From positions 22,633,019 through 22,697,018 of the forward strand of contig NC_064539.1 in assembly GCF_023856365.1 (NCBI RefSeq): a stretch of DNA of 64,000 bases, in the 5' to 3' direction. The stretch comes from Brienomyrus brachyistius (taxonomy: Eukaryota > Chordata > Actinopteri > Osteoglossiformes > Mormyridae). Within the stretch, counting starts at the first letter, position 1. The number at the start of each line of letters is the position of its first letter. The position numbers and the translations under genes were made by a program. Shown in pieces: positions 12,785 to 26,479 of the stretch. Below the pieces are notes generated by a model that saw only the letters and a list, made by a program, of their open reading frames with translations, was not told the DNA's origin and ran no database searches.

Positions 12785-15290
12785 GGTGCAATCGGTAATG
12801 GGCTTAGAACTGCGGGTTCTGAGATGGCTAATTCAAACAGCTTTTAAATTGTTGTTCACTTTGTGGTCTTCCTTTGTATGATTGTCACATTGTCTTCAAA
12901 GAAATATATGAACGAATATGTTGGATATTACTTTAAATATTTGTCATGTTTCATTTAATTTAACATTTTTCATGTTTTTATTTGGAAAATTGCATTATTA
13001 CAAAATTATTTTCTAAATCTGCTAACATTTACTTTGCATTTTTAATCCTAGTGTCTTCACCTTTGTCATTATAGCGTTTGTAAACACTGCTGCAGGTTTT
13101 TTGAGCTTAATTGAAATAGATTTAATTGACTGCTTTGATGAGGGGTTTATACAGCATTGGATCTTTGTCATTGCCAGTTAATAAGCAATTACTGATCTCT
13201 TTCTTGTTTGAAGTAAACATGCAGATGTTTCTGCCACGTTAGGTTTCAGATTAATGTATTAAAACACCTTTTGAGGGGCCTTGGGATGAACCTATCCTGC
13301 TGTTCAGTTGCATTGCTGAGTGTAGCAGCCATGGCTTTTCATTAGAACTGATCCAACATTGTTGACCATAAGCACTTAACTATGTGTTGTTGCAAGTCTG
13401 ACAAATGTGGCTAGTGTTGCCCAATCTAGTCTCACCTATTTGGGCGTGCAGTGCAGTTTGAGAGGCCAGCATTGGCTTTGCATTTCAAATCAAATGGGAA
13501 TTCTGACCAACAGCCGTTCCTTTGCTGTGAAGGCAAACACGGAAGGCAGATCCGAAGCTCTCTAATGCAGAAACAGTTTATGACGTATAAATGGTTCTTT
13601 TGATGATAAATTGCATGTTGATAAGAAGCTTTAACACCAATCTTAGTGAGCTTCCTTAGGTAATTCATCGAAAGTGACTTCCTGTTTGCTTTTTGTAATT
13701 AATCAACAACTGTTTCTCAGAACAGCGCCTGACCTTTAACCTCAAGTCTTGCATCATGTATCATTGTTAAACGTGTACAACCTTAATTAACCTGTTGTTT
13801 TTCTGTGGATTTTCGAAATGTTAACTTCAAGCTGTGCCAGAACTGGGATTGATCCCAGTTTAGCATCGCTCATCTCCCCCACATCCACATGTAGAACACT
13901 TGCTAACTAAATTAGTTTTGTCATTCATATTGTCATTTTAGGGCATTAATTTGTGCAGCTGGATTATTTTGATATATTGCAGGCTCTCTGTTGCATCTGA
14001 ATTGTTGCCTGAGTTATCGAGGAAACTTCTTATTCTCTCATCTGAAGTGCATAGGATCAAGAAAGATGTGGGACATTGTGTGTGTGGGGAGTGTTTGGCT
14101 TTGTGACTGTGTGGTTAGAGGTTGCCATTGAAATGAATCTATAGGGGGTGCCACTGTTAGGTTGCGAGAATGTGGGAGCATTTCTCTGGCTTGGGTCCAG
14201 TCCCAGGCCTCCAGACCCCTGGATCTTCTCCAGATGTATTCGCTGCTCTCTGCTCTTTTGCTAGCCTGTGAATTTAAGAAATGCTGGCATGAGTCTGGTA
14301 CATTAGGCATTGGTCCTTGTACACGATATCACTGACAAATGTCAGGAAAACACAGTAACTTTTGGAGCCTGCAGGAGCTGCATGCTGTCCGGATGCAGGA
14401 ATGTGTGGAATGCGTGGAAGAGCATATCTCCCAGCTCACACAGGGATTGATTCCTCCTAATAGGAACATATGGATAAATGCATAAATAACACCTCACTTT
14501 ACTGTTACGTCAGTTGGTTTCCTGCACTTAACGTTCATGGTAATTGATTACAAAAGATAGTGCTCTTACCATAATCTGCTCTTGCCATAATCTGATATGG
14601 CTTCTTTTGAAATTGTCAAAAGATAACACTGTCTTATGAGTGACGTGTTTGGCATTCTACTGACATTCTTTAAAATATAAATGTGAAACCTGGGGTGAAA
14701 TTTTCAAACCAAACAAAGCTGAGCACGTGAGGGGTCTAAAGTGTTTTTTAAAGATACAAAGGCTTAGACCAGAGGGCTGACCGGGTGCATTGCATCTTTG
14801 TCCATTTTCCATTTTCTCACGCAGACCATGCCCCTGTGTTTTGACCGGACCTGTGGTGGAGGCTGACAGATTTAAAAACGCGTTCACATGTTACAGATGC
14901 ATCTGTCGGGCCATTGGTGGAATGTTGGCCGTGGATCCAGATACGCATTCCAAGAGGATTCCAGAGAACCAGGAGAGGGAAGCAGAATGAGCGATGCGTT
15001 CGATCTGGAGGACCCCGGGTCACATCCTTGGGGGGAGCTGGGAGCCAAGCGAACATGTTCTATGCCAGACTGAAATCCTCGAAACACCAATCATCGTGAT
15101 AGAAAATGATGGATGTGGGGTGGGGCTTGAGGGTTTGAGAAGCTACAAGTTGTTTTGATTTCATATGATCGTATTTGTCAGTAAATACCTTAACATTTTC
15201 ACGGTATGATTAACATGATATATATCAGAAAATCCTGGACAGAAGTGTTGCACGATTTGGTCTCTGAAAACTTTCAATTTATCAATTTTA
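12785..15290. other. Intergenic DNA after galt, nothing recognised
   Basis: AT-rich DNA to about 14 kb. Around 14790-15100 several short frames overlap on both strands because GC content rises, but none shows a known domain or paired splice sites. Confidence 0.5.
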
Positions 15291-15297
15291 TCTGCAG

Positions 15298-15351
15298 TGA
15301 CAAACTTCCCGGCCTCACCTCCACCAGCTCCAACAGCCTACAAACTCTAAG
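15298..15351 (+). CDS. Possible 54-base exon of an unidentified gene
   Basis: A pyrimidine-rich tract ending TTTTATCTGCAG precedes the segment and AAG|GTAACT follows it. The length is a multiple of three. One frame (start offset one base) is open throughout and reads DKLPGLTSTSSNSLQTL, followed by AG of a split codon. Another frame reads TNFPASPPPAPTAYKL before a stop at the end. I do not recognise the peptide. No companion exon was found upstream or downstream, and galt already ends at 12179. It could be an alternative exon of a long neighbouring gene or chance. Confidence 0.2.
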
Positions 15352-15783
15352 GTAACTTATGGAGCCTGTGCTTGCCAAGATGTGGTCCTGCATATGATTA
15401 CTGTGCTGAAGTGCAGATCATTCGGGGGGGGGAGGGAGCAGTGTGGTGTGGACCCTCATGGACTGAGCATGCCCTGGTGACAGGGCGATCAGCACTGAGA
15501 AATGCTGGCCTACATATGTATGCATCTGTGAGTGACATTAAGGAGAATACTGACGTGCTGTGATGGACAGCAGTTGACAGTGACCTGTGAGCATTTCCTG
15601 TTTCAGGGTCCCCTTTCTCTTAGGGAGTCACTGGGGTCAGAGTGCTGGTCAGTTTTTAGTTCTAAAACACATTCTTACACAGTCTTACACATTTCTGTAT
15701 TGACTTTGTGTTACAGTACAATAGTAAAATGATGAGGGTCTTTGTTTATCATCATGGGTCTTAATTTAGTGATAGATCTGTTA

Positions 15784-15857
15784 AAATCAATAGCTTCACA
15801 ATGATCATTTCTCTAATTAAACTCAATAGCTTAAGCAATGATCATCTTTTTAATTTG
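15784..15857. repeat. Imperfect tandem duplication, about 36 bases
   Basis: AATCAATAGCTTCACAATGATCAT is followed by a second copy starting near 15821 (AACTCAATAGCTTAAGCAATG then ATCAT). Both are followed by a T-rich stretch and AATT. Confidence 0.6.
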
Positions 15858-18800
15858 TGCTTAATATCACAAACAGTTTAGCATATTGAATATTGTACTC
15901 TGTAGGCTGTGATTTATGACAATGTGAAATCCAAACTAGCTTTTCTGTGAAGAATGTGTGTGATGGTAATTGCTCATGCAGAATTCCTGCATCATTATTT
16001 TCTGTTCCTGATACCATCTGTTTATGGTGCCTCTGTACCTTACTTCTTATTCAGATCAGTTCAGTTTAATTAACATTTTTACGAAGTACCGAGTTTACGG
16101 GAGGCTGAGTAGCTGTTTCCATTTTTATTTATTGGAAACTCCCTCTGTCAGGTGCCAGGAGAAAATCTGAAAATTATGTACAAAAAAATTCTTGTGGACT
16201 TACTGTGCTCACGGCAATAAACAGTGAGTATGGCAATGAAAGTGGGTTATATGTGTCTCTGCGGAGTCATCCACACTGACTCGCAAAACAGAAAATCCGT
16301 GGAATCTCTATCATTTTAATCGAGGAGTCTTTCTGTTCTCTTAAATTATTATTGCTGCAGTAATGACCCAGTTTATTTTGCCTTCTCTTAGGGTTAAAGG
16401 CAGGGTTTTCTCCATAACCGTGTCTTTGGGTAGATCGGTTGCTTCCACGCTGGCTTGCTCCCATTTTGGGAATCTCCGTGTATGGTGTCAGATGGGTGGT
16501 ACCCCTGAGGTACCTCTCTGCGGTGATTACAGGAAGCTGGGATTTGAGAGAGAAGTATATCTGTATGAAAACAGATGGATGGAGTTTTGGTAATAATCAG
16601 TTTGCGATTTTTGTCCGTGTGCTCAAGCAATCTCCCGCTCCCAGCATGGGTCCTGGTCACACCTCTCCTTCCTAACACAGGCAGACAGCAGGGAGGAGGC
16701 GGCTGCATTCGTGTAGCGTACTTTAAACGGTCCCCAAACTCCCCAGGCTTCAGCTCTCTTCGGTTTTCATGGTAGGTGGCATCGGAGAGTGGCCCGCCTT
16801 TTTCCAGACCATATTCCAGGCCTACCTTTTGTTACTGGGTGAGAGGATTTGATTGTTTGATCAGGTGAGTACCCCCTGTAAGTCTATCACAGCCAACATG
16901 ATTGTTATTCTCCATTCAGGCTGTTTTTCTTTTAATTAAAAAAAAAAAATGCATCTACTGCCAAACTCCCCATCTGTTCACCGTGCAGCCTGTCCCTGCC
17001 TTGAACGGTGTTTGTTTAGACCATAGACAGACCAACCATGAAAGCGTTACAAGATTCTTCCAAAACCACTCTTGTAAAGCAACTGTCATGAGCTGAACAC
17101 TGGTGTCATTTAAGGGCTGAAACCTCAATAAACAGGGCTTCTATCGTTAGTTCACTTAATTTTGACCATGCTAAGCACATCACTCTCAGCCACTCACAGC
17201 TTGCTGTACCAGACAAACACTGATTTGTTAGGTTTAGGCTGCAAATTGCTTCTCACATGGCTCCTTCGAATATATTACTGGGGCTGGAAGATACACAGTG
17301 CCTTTTAGTGGGCTGTCTACCTCTGCCAATATAATGCACATATGCGCAAGTTTTTTAACCGTTGCTGTTCTTGCGGTGGAAGCCTCCACGCATTAGCTTG
17401 TTGGTTTGCTGTGGATTACGCTGTTGGCTACTTGTGTGTCCCCTGAATTTGCGCTATGGCAGGCAGCCTCCCAGGTGCCTCAGATCCTGCTGATATGCCT
17501 GAAATGGCCGACTGTATGGACTACAGCCTGAATGGCATGTTCTCCCTTTGCCTGCTGGCCAGCCAGCCTCCAGGGCACATCTTCTCTGAGCTTCCTATTG
17601 ATGAAAAGAGGCTTGTTTACCGGGCTCAGGAAATGCACGATTATCTGAAGTAGATTTTAAAGGCTGTATGATTTTATGTGCTATTAAAAGCTGTTAGACT
17701 CTTTTTTTTTTTTTTTTTTCTTCGCTTTTTTTTTCTATTGAACTATCGCTTCAGGTGACGCCCCGTTCTGTCATAAACTTAGTAATAATGCAATTTGACC
17801 CATTTTTATGAATTTGAGAAACAGTCTGCATTGCACCAGTTGGAAAGGCTCGCCACTTTGTGGATTTACCAGTGATGTCATTCTTTCCTTTGCACATTTT
17901 TGGGTGACATCAGTTGTATTTTGGAACTGTAACGTGTTCTATGTGGGGTTTTTGGATTCTTCCCCTTGTTTCTGGAGTTGTTGTTGGATAAACAACCCCA
18001 AATTGATTTTTTAAAGCCTTTATTTATTTCTGCTATTGAACAAGTGCTTAGAGGCTGAGTTATTGATGTGGGCTGCTTAGTGTGCAGATGAAAAGGAAAC
18101 CGACAACTTAAATAACTGCGTACAATGAATGTGATTACAAAGTCACTCTATACAAGCTATTAACAGTGAGTATGGCTGCTGGTGCAGCTGCCTGCTCAGC
18201 ATCGAAAGTGTTTCTCCTCCTCAGTAAGCAGTTGAGCACCATGAGAGGAATCTGTAGGTTTACTGGCTTCATGTTACAGTTTGTCTTCCAGTGAAAGCCA
18301 GTGTCTTGTACTGATAAGAGAATATCAATACGTTAGAGAATATATGTATATTTTCTGTTCCTTACAAAATTCAAGTCATTAATCATGCACAATTATAACA
18401 TCAGACAGTTCTCAGAACAGGAAGGAGCCTGTCTGCTTGGCACAGTTGCCGGTGACTTGGTCCAGCATGATTTCTGTGCCTTACTTAGCTATGATTTGAG
18501 GTTTTCTTACTGATGATGAAGCCCATTTTGCTGATAGAGATGTATGTCGGAAATTATCATGTAAATTTGAATGCATATATCTGTCTATATGAAACGCAAT
18601 GTGCGCGTCCCTGGCTAACATCAGTCTGGTCTCAGGATGGAAGTCTTCCTAGTGATTTAGGCATTTCTGTTTTAATTAGAACAAAAGACACAGCTGCAAG
18701 GCACAAGAAGTAATTTTGCATCCACAAACGAAAAAATAAAATCAAACGTCGGTGCATATCTGACTTTTTAAATAAATGAGGGTTTATAGCTGTTTTGCTA

Positions 18801-20020
18801 AAATGGCAAAACAATCTAAAAACGTATTTTTAGAAGATGAATGGGAACGAGAAGCCTTTGGGTGTGGCTTCCTAATAAAAAAACATGCTCACTATTCATT
18901 CTGTGAATTATGCACTATGAGATTCATGTTTGGGAATGAAACTGCTATCCAGACATTCCTGCATCTGGGCCAGAGCTGCCCATGTAACCACAGCTCTCAG
19001 TACTTTATCAGTTTGTGGTTCGGTCCCCCTTGTCCCCTGTACTTCAAAAATATGTACAAATGTATGGCTTGTGAGCAAGTTGCCATGTTACATCAGTGGT
19101 TTCCATCCCTTCTCCTTTACTCTCTCATTTCTTTTTCATAAATTATCATCCCTTTATCCCAGATAAATGCAGTCTTCTGTTTTTATTTAAGTTTTCACAT
19201 ACTTTCGGACACGAGCAGCAAAAGCTGGATGTTTGGTAAGGGGTATGCTTGCCTGCTGGGCCCCTCTTATACTGTACCGCTGCTTATGATGGCAGGTACA
19301 GCTTAAATTGAATCGCGGTGAATGTGACTCGATTTTGAATTAAACTGACAAGCGCCAGTGGGAACCTCATGAGGCCTGATGACTTGGGACAGGATGGGAA
19401 GAAGGAGAAAGAAAGTAGAGAGAAAAGAGGTCGAGATACACACACACACACATTCAGAGATACTAGAGAAATGCACATTCAATATGTTTGCCACTGTTTT
19501 CTGTTAAGATCTGTAAGGCTTATTAATTCTGGCTCTTATCAAGGCTGCGGAGACCTCTTACTTTGTGTTTAAATATTTAGAGGAAATACCAAGAATGAAA
19601 GCAAAGCACAGCAGGCATTAAAGCGGTGCCTCCTGCTGGTGGGTGAAATGGAATGATGGGTGATGGTGGCTGAGGGATCATGGCACATACAGTATAGGCA
19701 CAGCTGCACACGTGCATCTGCCGACGGATCCCCTGGGGTAAGGAGTAAAAATCGCTCACATGCAGCCATACATCCACATACGTCAACCAGTTACAGCTGT
19801 AGCCGGCTGTTCAGAAGGCTGAAATTGTGAGAAATTGTGTAATTAAGCGTCTTTTCCCTAAGCGGGACCTTATGAAAATGAATGAACTACGGGACTTCTT
19901 AAACGTTTATTTCTGTGTGGACACCCCGAGGCCTGCAAGTGTGATGCTGTGGGTATAACCAGGGACGCTAGGCTACAGTTAGAGGATCTATCCCTTGGTC
20001 CCCAGTTTAAGATTCAATTC
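15858..20020. other. Non-coding stretch with one unexplained 65-codon frame
   Basis: No repeat family or gene was recognised. A GC-balanced open frame at 17456-17653 (MAGSLPGASDPADMPEMADC at its start, ending HDYLK) has even amino-acid composition but no known domain or splice context. It is unassigned. A T17 run follows at 17703 and a short AC repeat lies at 19438-19452. Confidence 0.45.
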
Positions 20021-20034
20021 ATCTCACCTCCGTC

Positions 20035-20150
20035 ACTTGCATCCAGCAACGACTTTTATCCGAAGTGACTTACAGGGCTTACAGTTTTACGCATTGCCTA
20101 CATTACACAGCTTTAAGTACCTCCAGAGAGCAACAGCTGAGCACCTTGGG
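20035..20150 (+). mobile_element. Fragment of a dispersed fish repeat (TTTATCCGAAGTGACTTACAG)
   Basis: GACTTTTATCCGAAGTGACT followed by TACAG, TTACACAGCTTTAAGTACCT and GAGCAACAGCTGAGCACCTT follow the order of a widespread fish repeat (…TTATCC-AAGCGACTTACA…TTACACAGCTG…AAGTACCTTGCCCAAGGGCACAACAGCAG…). Family name not certain. Confidence 0.4.
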
Positions 20151-20839
20151 GGCATGAACCAGCATCCCTTTATTTATAGTTTGGAGACCTGAAATAGCAC
20201 TGCTTGTGCTATGGGATGGGGAGGCCTGTGCTAAAGCTGCCAGCTCTTATTGATATCACACCCAGAATCGTTTTCTTTTTGCCTCATATACTTTGCCTTA
20301 TATACACTGGAAAGCCAGTTTGCTTCTATGGCCTGATCACCTACATATGGGTTTATATGAAATGCCATTGGGGCGTCCGTCCATATTTCAGATCAGAATG
20401 GCATGCTGTCTGGTACTGTATAACAGAGAATACTCCAGGTCTGCGTGGGCCTCATGCCGCTTCTCGGGTCCTCTCTCTCCCACATTGTAACACGTTGATG
20501 ATCCAGTGGCGGCCCCTCGCAAATTCAGAAGAGGGACCTCACTCTGCCAAGCCCTGTCTTGACCTTCCTGATGTTCCTCTCCAGCAGTGGCCCCAGGCCT
20601 ACAAAACTGCTGGGCATGACTCCCTCTCCTGAAAAAGCGATCTCCGTTCTGCCTCCAGTATTGCTGGAATTGATGAATCAGCCACGTGTCCCATTCCCTC
20701 CCCCCCCCCTCCCCTCCTCTGTATATGCATTCTAACATTGCAGAAATGTGTGTTAGGGATAAATGATTGGGTGCATTTCGCTTTTCGCATTCACCGACTT
20801 GGGTAATAATGAGAATGTAACACCTCATCGGCAAGCTCG

Positions 20840-21000
20840 TCATTTCTCATTCCGCCCTATTTTAATTGATCGGGCTTTGCCCTACCGGAGCCCATTACGG
20901 CCTTTTTCGCGTGTCTGCCGTTCTGCCGTGGCCATTAGTCTTGCGGAGGTAATGTGGCTGATAGGGCACAAAAGCCAGAGGCAGAGGGAGTGAGAGAGTG
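20840..21000. promoter_or_regulatory. Candidate conserved non-coding element
   Basis: A compact block with balanced composition and many CpGs in otherwise AT-rich DNA (TTTTAATTGATCGGGCTTTG, CCCATTACGGCC, GTGGCCATTAGTCTTGC). Homeodomain-type TAAT/ATTA cores recur. Only composition and motif content support it. Confidence 0.2.
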
Positions 21001-24000
21001 GAGTGTGATAATTAGTGGGTAGACCCCCAAATGGGAAATGCCTCTGTGCATCCTCCTAGGGCTCTTTGGTGTCAGGGCAACAGTGATTCCAGTAACTGAC
21101 ACTATCTGGCGATATAGGCAGCACACACTAGCTTCCTGGGGGAATTATGTGTCGGAGGCCACCAAAGCTGACCCAGCTCATAGTGACATTTTTTATGTCT
21201 CCCTTACATGTGGCCAGCAGGCTAACGACTAATTAGTTAGTGGCTAATTATATCCTATTAATAAGTTAGATGGTGATTAGGGCCTGGTTATGTTTTCTTT
21301 GTCCCTCAGGCTTTATGTACGATTTTAAGATATTACCTGTAAGGACAGCGTTAATGTAACTCCGCTTCGCTTTTTTATACATTTCTTTTCTCTGCTTTTG
21401 TCAGTTGCTGATGCCTTCTGAAAGGTGTTAGGGAGACTGATAGCTTGGTTATGTCGGCATTTTATTATGAGCTAATAGCTACCCTATTGCAGTGGTTTCT
21501 GAGAAGTGTCTTCCCTTGAAGTGTCTTCTCTTCTGAAAATTCTAGAAAAATTCTGTCAGCGTCCAAATGTAATCCATTTTGGGCATTTGTATTTAGCTTA
21601 GCCATGTTGGATTATTATCAGGACCATTTGGTCTCCTGGTGAGTAATGTGCTGTATTACTAGTCACCATACCCAGAATTCAATTTGATTCTGGTTGTTAC
21701 GATCGAATGCTTCCATCTGGAATTCGGCTGTGTTGGTTATTTACTTAGTAATGGAGAATTTACGTGATGCTTGTTATCATCACCAGCTTTTGTATGTCTC
21801 CTGTTTGATCTGTTTGTCAGGCACAAATAATATGTGATTATAGAGGCAGATACTGAACTAGATGGCTTCAGTAATTAAGTCTCCTGGGATGTGAACCTGG
21901 GCTGAAGTGCAGTTGCGCAACGTCTTCTGTTAGGATGAAATAAAAATCGCCCTAATGACCGTACACGCAGCATCTCCCACTGCATTTTTCCCGTCTTCTG
22001 TTGCTCTGAAGGAGGCTGGGTCTGACTTTACAGACTCCCAGGAATGAGGTTGTTTTGGTGTCCTGTGGGGGGCAGCCTTTCCTGGGGGTCCAGATGGCTT
22101 TCGCTTAGTGGAGCCAGACTCCTCGTTCATACGTCTTGAATTCTGATGTCTGTAACTATTTAATGTTATATGGCTGCTTTTTCGTGTTGTTTGTGGATGT
22201 GTAGTGGCATTTGAGTGTAAATAGATGTTCGTTTTTAGTACAGCAGTTCACGGAATTCTGGTCGTCTTAGGCAGCATGGTGCCTCTGTACATTTTATGGG
22301 TTCTGTTTTAGCTGCACGGTCTACCCTGGTGGTGTGGGACATTGTCCTGTGTATCAGCTGAGCATCTAAATAAATAGGTTGTCTAGGCTGTACCTTTCAC
22401 CGTGCTCCTGGCACTTTCTGTGGTGAATCCATCCGGTGAGCCTGAACCCCCCCCCCCCCTCCCCACCCCAATACACAGACACTCACTGGGATACATCAGA
22501 GGTACGATCTGCACAAACTAATATGTATATTCTGTTCAGTTTTCCTCTGTTGTCCCTCTCTGTGTTGCTCCTGAGTAAATGTGACCATGACTGCTAGCAT
22601 GCCATTGGTCAAACTAACATTTTCTTAAAACTCCACATTATCAGTGCTTGTACAGATTACAAACTTCCTTTATTGCTGCCCCCAGAAGGAAGAGTGCCAT
22701 GATAGACTAATATCACAATCACAAGAAGGGTATAAAAATATAGAATGTATATCATGTATATTATAGTGCTTTTCTGATTTAAAGAAAATAACCTTCAGGA
22801 GTGGATCATTACTGATTCTGAAACTGTAAATGTTTTTGTTTACGCCACAGACTATAGAAAGAGAGTAAGGAAGCTGCCTTTGAAACTGGTCACTGGTGAG
22901 CCTTTCGTAAAATCTTACCAGCATCAGCCTGAACTGTAGTTGTAATTGCACTGAACATTGACACATTTTATGCTTATTTTTGTCAAAGACAGAATGAATG
23001 AAGCATGAAGGATCCACAGGGGATTAAGGACAATAATAAAAAAAATGTATTAGGTGATAAATTGGGTTTTTATTAATCGTTTCATAACCGAGTGAAAGCC
23101 AATTTAAGACAGATGGATGTTTAATGAAAGACCAGTGCTATTTGTGTATTTCATCAGTAATTCTACGCTTATTTTAGAAATGTATAGCATGCTGAACAAC
23201 ACTGAATTCTCCACCATAAAACTGACATTAACATTTGCAATTCCTTCTTTATGAAAAAACAAAGACACGATTTGGTTTATTAAAAGCCCCAGGCCTGTCA
23301 GCTGGCAATGATTTTTGTCTTTTCAGCAGCCTGTTGGGCAGCCCTCGTTAGATTAATGAGTGTCCCGGCTCTTTGCTCGTCATGGTTGAACACCGATGAA
23401 ACATGGCAAACTCTGACTCCCATGGACGTTCAATTACGACGGCCTTCCCATTTATGGGCGATGGGCAAAGATTTGCATTTACTAACTCTGTCTTGTGCTT
23501 CTCCTGTGAACCATTTTGTGTCACTAGTTCCGCACTGGTTCTAGCGCTGTGTCCTATGTAGTACCTTCCTTTCCCCTGTTGTTTTTTCCGGACAATGCTG
23601 GGCTGCTGCACTGAAGTGCAGTAAAACCGTTTTCACCCTGAATTTGGTTTTCCAAGGACTTCTGAGGTGTGTCTGTTTAGTGAACTATGTGGGTTGTGCG
23701 TTGGTTACCCGGGTTTGTGGTGACATACCCTAAATGTTTAATTGAGAGCAGAGACATTAACACAATGGGTTCACTGCAAGGAAAAAAAACAAACTTCTTA
23801 GACCTCCCTCTGCTCATAGATCCAGCTTCAGAGAATTAATTTCCTGTTTATCCCTCAAATTTGGAGACTTAGAAAGAGGACTTTGAAATTATTTTTATTT
23901 GTTATTGGATGAACGGTTCTGTTTAAAGTGAATTGTGAACTGAGTGAACCTGCTTTTTTTTTTTTTTTTTTACCCTGAAATGGTGGTGAACAGAGGAAAC

Positions 24001-26215
24001 GATGGATATATGCACTCCATTCCGATTCTCATATTGAGCATCTCAGCATGCTTGTTTGAGATGGAGCACGTCCAGAGAAGTGGAACCGTGCAGAACCTCA
24101 GCAGATCTTTTGGGGGGCATGATTTTACTTAGTCTCTGCAGTCTTCTTGATGTGTTGGACTGTTGCGCTCAATAACTTGTTTTTCTTACCTAATATAAAA
24201 GATGTTGGTAAATATAAACCTTAATACCACGCTGAATGGTCTCAAAAGACTTTTTTTGGCGTAGGCCCTGCATTACATTTTCTTGCTGTCTTGCATATAG
24301 TCTTGGCTGCTGGCCTTCAGTAATTTTTGCTTATGGAAGATTTTGTAGGTCATGGCACTTTTTCCAACACTGGTTCAACATTTGTGGTCTGCATGTGTGT
24401 CTCTGGTTCTGAGGCGGGTGGTCAGTAGAAGACCAAACAGTGAGAGACACATCCTGATGAGGATTTGCACATGATCTGAAAACTGTTATGGCAGACTCCA
24501 TGGGAACACTCTGCAGGCTTAGCACTGTTTACCGGACACAGAGAGATGGTTCTCAGTCACGCAGCATGTGGTACTTGCTATTCTTTTGCAGCATAAAAAC
24601 AAACACTTCAACTCACGGGGAAGCTGACGTTCTGAAATTTACCATGAAAACATTTACCAAACAAGACATCTTCCTCCATTTTCAGAGATCGACAAACACA
24701 TCACACATGCAAGAAGTTTTACTTTTCGGCTATTTCCTTGCATATTTCTCTTTCTTATGATCCAGTGTAAAATCCTTTGCCCTTAAGATTTTCCACATTG
24801 ACTAACTTTGAGGTTCTTGTAGAATGGAGGGTCAAGGCAGAAGACTGACTGTTGACCACACGCACCTAAACGGTCCTAAGCCAGGTCAGCACCTGTGCTG
24901 ACAATTGTGTTTTTTCCCCCTTTGTTAAACATGGTTTTACAACCAGGACTGAAAAATGAAACACCCTCGCAGAGCTCTCCTTCATCACAAAGCATGTGGT
25001 TCTTCTGCGATGATTCATCGGCGTCCTGGTGACGCTGACAAGAACCTGCCCCAGTAAATGATCATCCAGATTTGACCTTACCCATTGCCTCTATTAATCA
25101 AGGCAACACAGGACAAGCAATTTCTTCGTTGATTCCAAGGTCTTGTAACGGATGTGCAGCATCATGAGTTGAGATTTATATCTGTTTCCAGCTGGCCACT
25201 CTTTTTTATTAAGAGGTGATGGGAACCCTATGCATTTCTTTGGTGGTGAGGAAAAAAAAACAAAAAACTTTTAATCAATGGCAGAATGTCTCTTCGATCC
25301 CTTTGCGTTTCATCCCTCCCAGGCTCCCTCCCCTCTGCTCGCATCTTCATTAACCTGCAAAGCACAAAACACAAGCCAGGTAACGAGGCTTCCAGTTTCT
25401 CGAAGGAGAATTGCACATTAAGACAATGTGTTGTTTCCCATATGGCCATTGCTGTTAAGACTCCACTGACCTTTAAAAAGCCATCTCTTAAAGAAAATTA
25501 AAGACAGAAAAATGTCAGATCACATTGTTCCAGCTTATTGGGTATCTGGGGTAAAGCACTGTTTTTTTGAACAATCCACCACCACCCCCTCCCCCAGTCC
25601 TATTTTCCTGGTTTTGTCATATTGAGTAGGGTTATATTTTTCTTATGATGCCTCCATCTTTTCATCCATCTCTGAACCTGTTACCCCTCTTAGGTTCATA
25701 TATAGAATGGCCTGTAGCCCTTCTCAGCTAGTATAGAGCACATATTAGGATGTGGAGTCATTGTATAAATACTGCTTTCGGACACATTGCTGTTGTATGT
25801 GTGTTTGGGGTCTGTCTAATAAGGAGGACATGAAAAAGACCTTAGGAGTCTTTGTCTTGTGGAAAAGAGCAGCACATCTCCGCACTTTTATTCAGCAGGG
25901 TGTCACTAAATAATGCATGAACTGAGCAGGGGAAACAATCTTGTCTGCACTGAAATGCCATACAATATAGCTTAGCATTTAGAATTTAATTGGCTTCGCT
26001 GTTCACACGCGCATGTGTAAAGTTCATTTTAGGCAAATCGGCTGCTTTGGCCATATTGGAGTCTTAGCAGTAATAACTATGGGTTACAGATAGTGGTGAA
26101 TCTGTAAACGGCGTGGTTAACTGCTTTCATGATTAGTAGGTATTGTCTTTTATTGTTATTGAGTATGTTATTGAGGCTATACATGTGATCATGTCAAGGC
26201 TGTGTGGCTGCCTTT
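21001..26215. other. Non-coding stretch, nothing firmly recognised
   Basis: Contains a C15 run near 22447, a T19 run near 23952 and AT-rich unique DNA. The block at 23290-23500 (ATTAATGAG, CAATTACGAC, the octamer ATTTGCAT) looks like a conserved non-coding element, but this cannot be shown from one sequence. Confidence 0.45.
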
Positions 26216-26470
26216 TATAATCCCTGGTAGAAATTATGGAACCACCATACTTGGAGACTGTCCACCCGGTAATTTTACTTTGTAGCAAATGAGCAAGGTA
26301 CAGGTATGACACGAAACATGTTTTGTTTAATAGCTGAATATTCTGGCTTCATGAAACATACTTTAAACAAATTAAAATTATTTTAATTAATGGCATAGTT
26401 TTGTCCAGCTGAAGTAAAGGAAACAGTTGTGGATTCACTCAGTGTTGAGGAAAAAATTATGGAGCTGACT
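26216..26470. repeat. Left long inverted terminal arm of the Tc1-like element
   Basis: Carries the terminal CCCTGGTAGAAATTATGGAA motif and, about 230 bases inward, a second GAGGAAAAAATTATGGAG. It pairs with 29385-29588 on the opposite strand. Confidence 0.8.
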
Positions 26471-26479
26471 TTACAAAAA

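Noticed and set aside
20204..20843. Overlapping 142- and 151-codon frames on opposite strands
   Set aside because: They shadow each other, show no domain, and are kept open by GC-rich composition.
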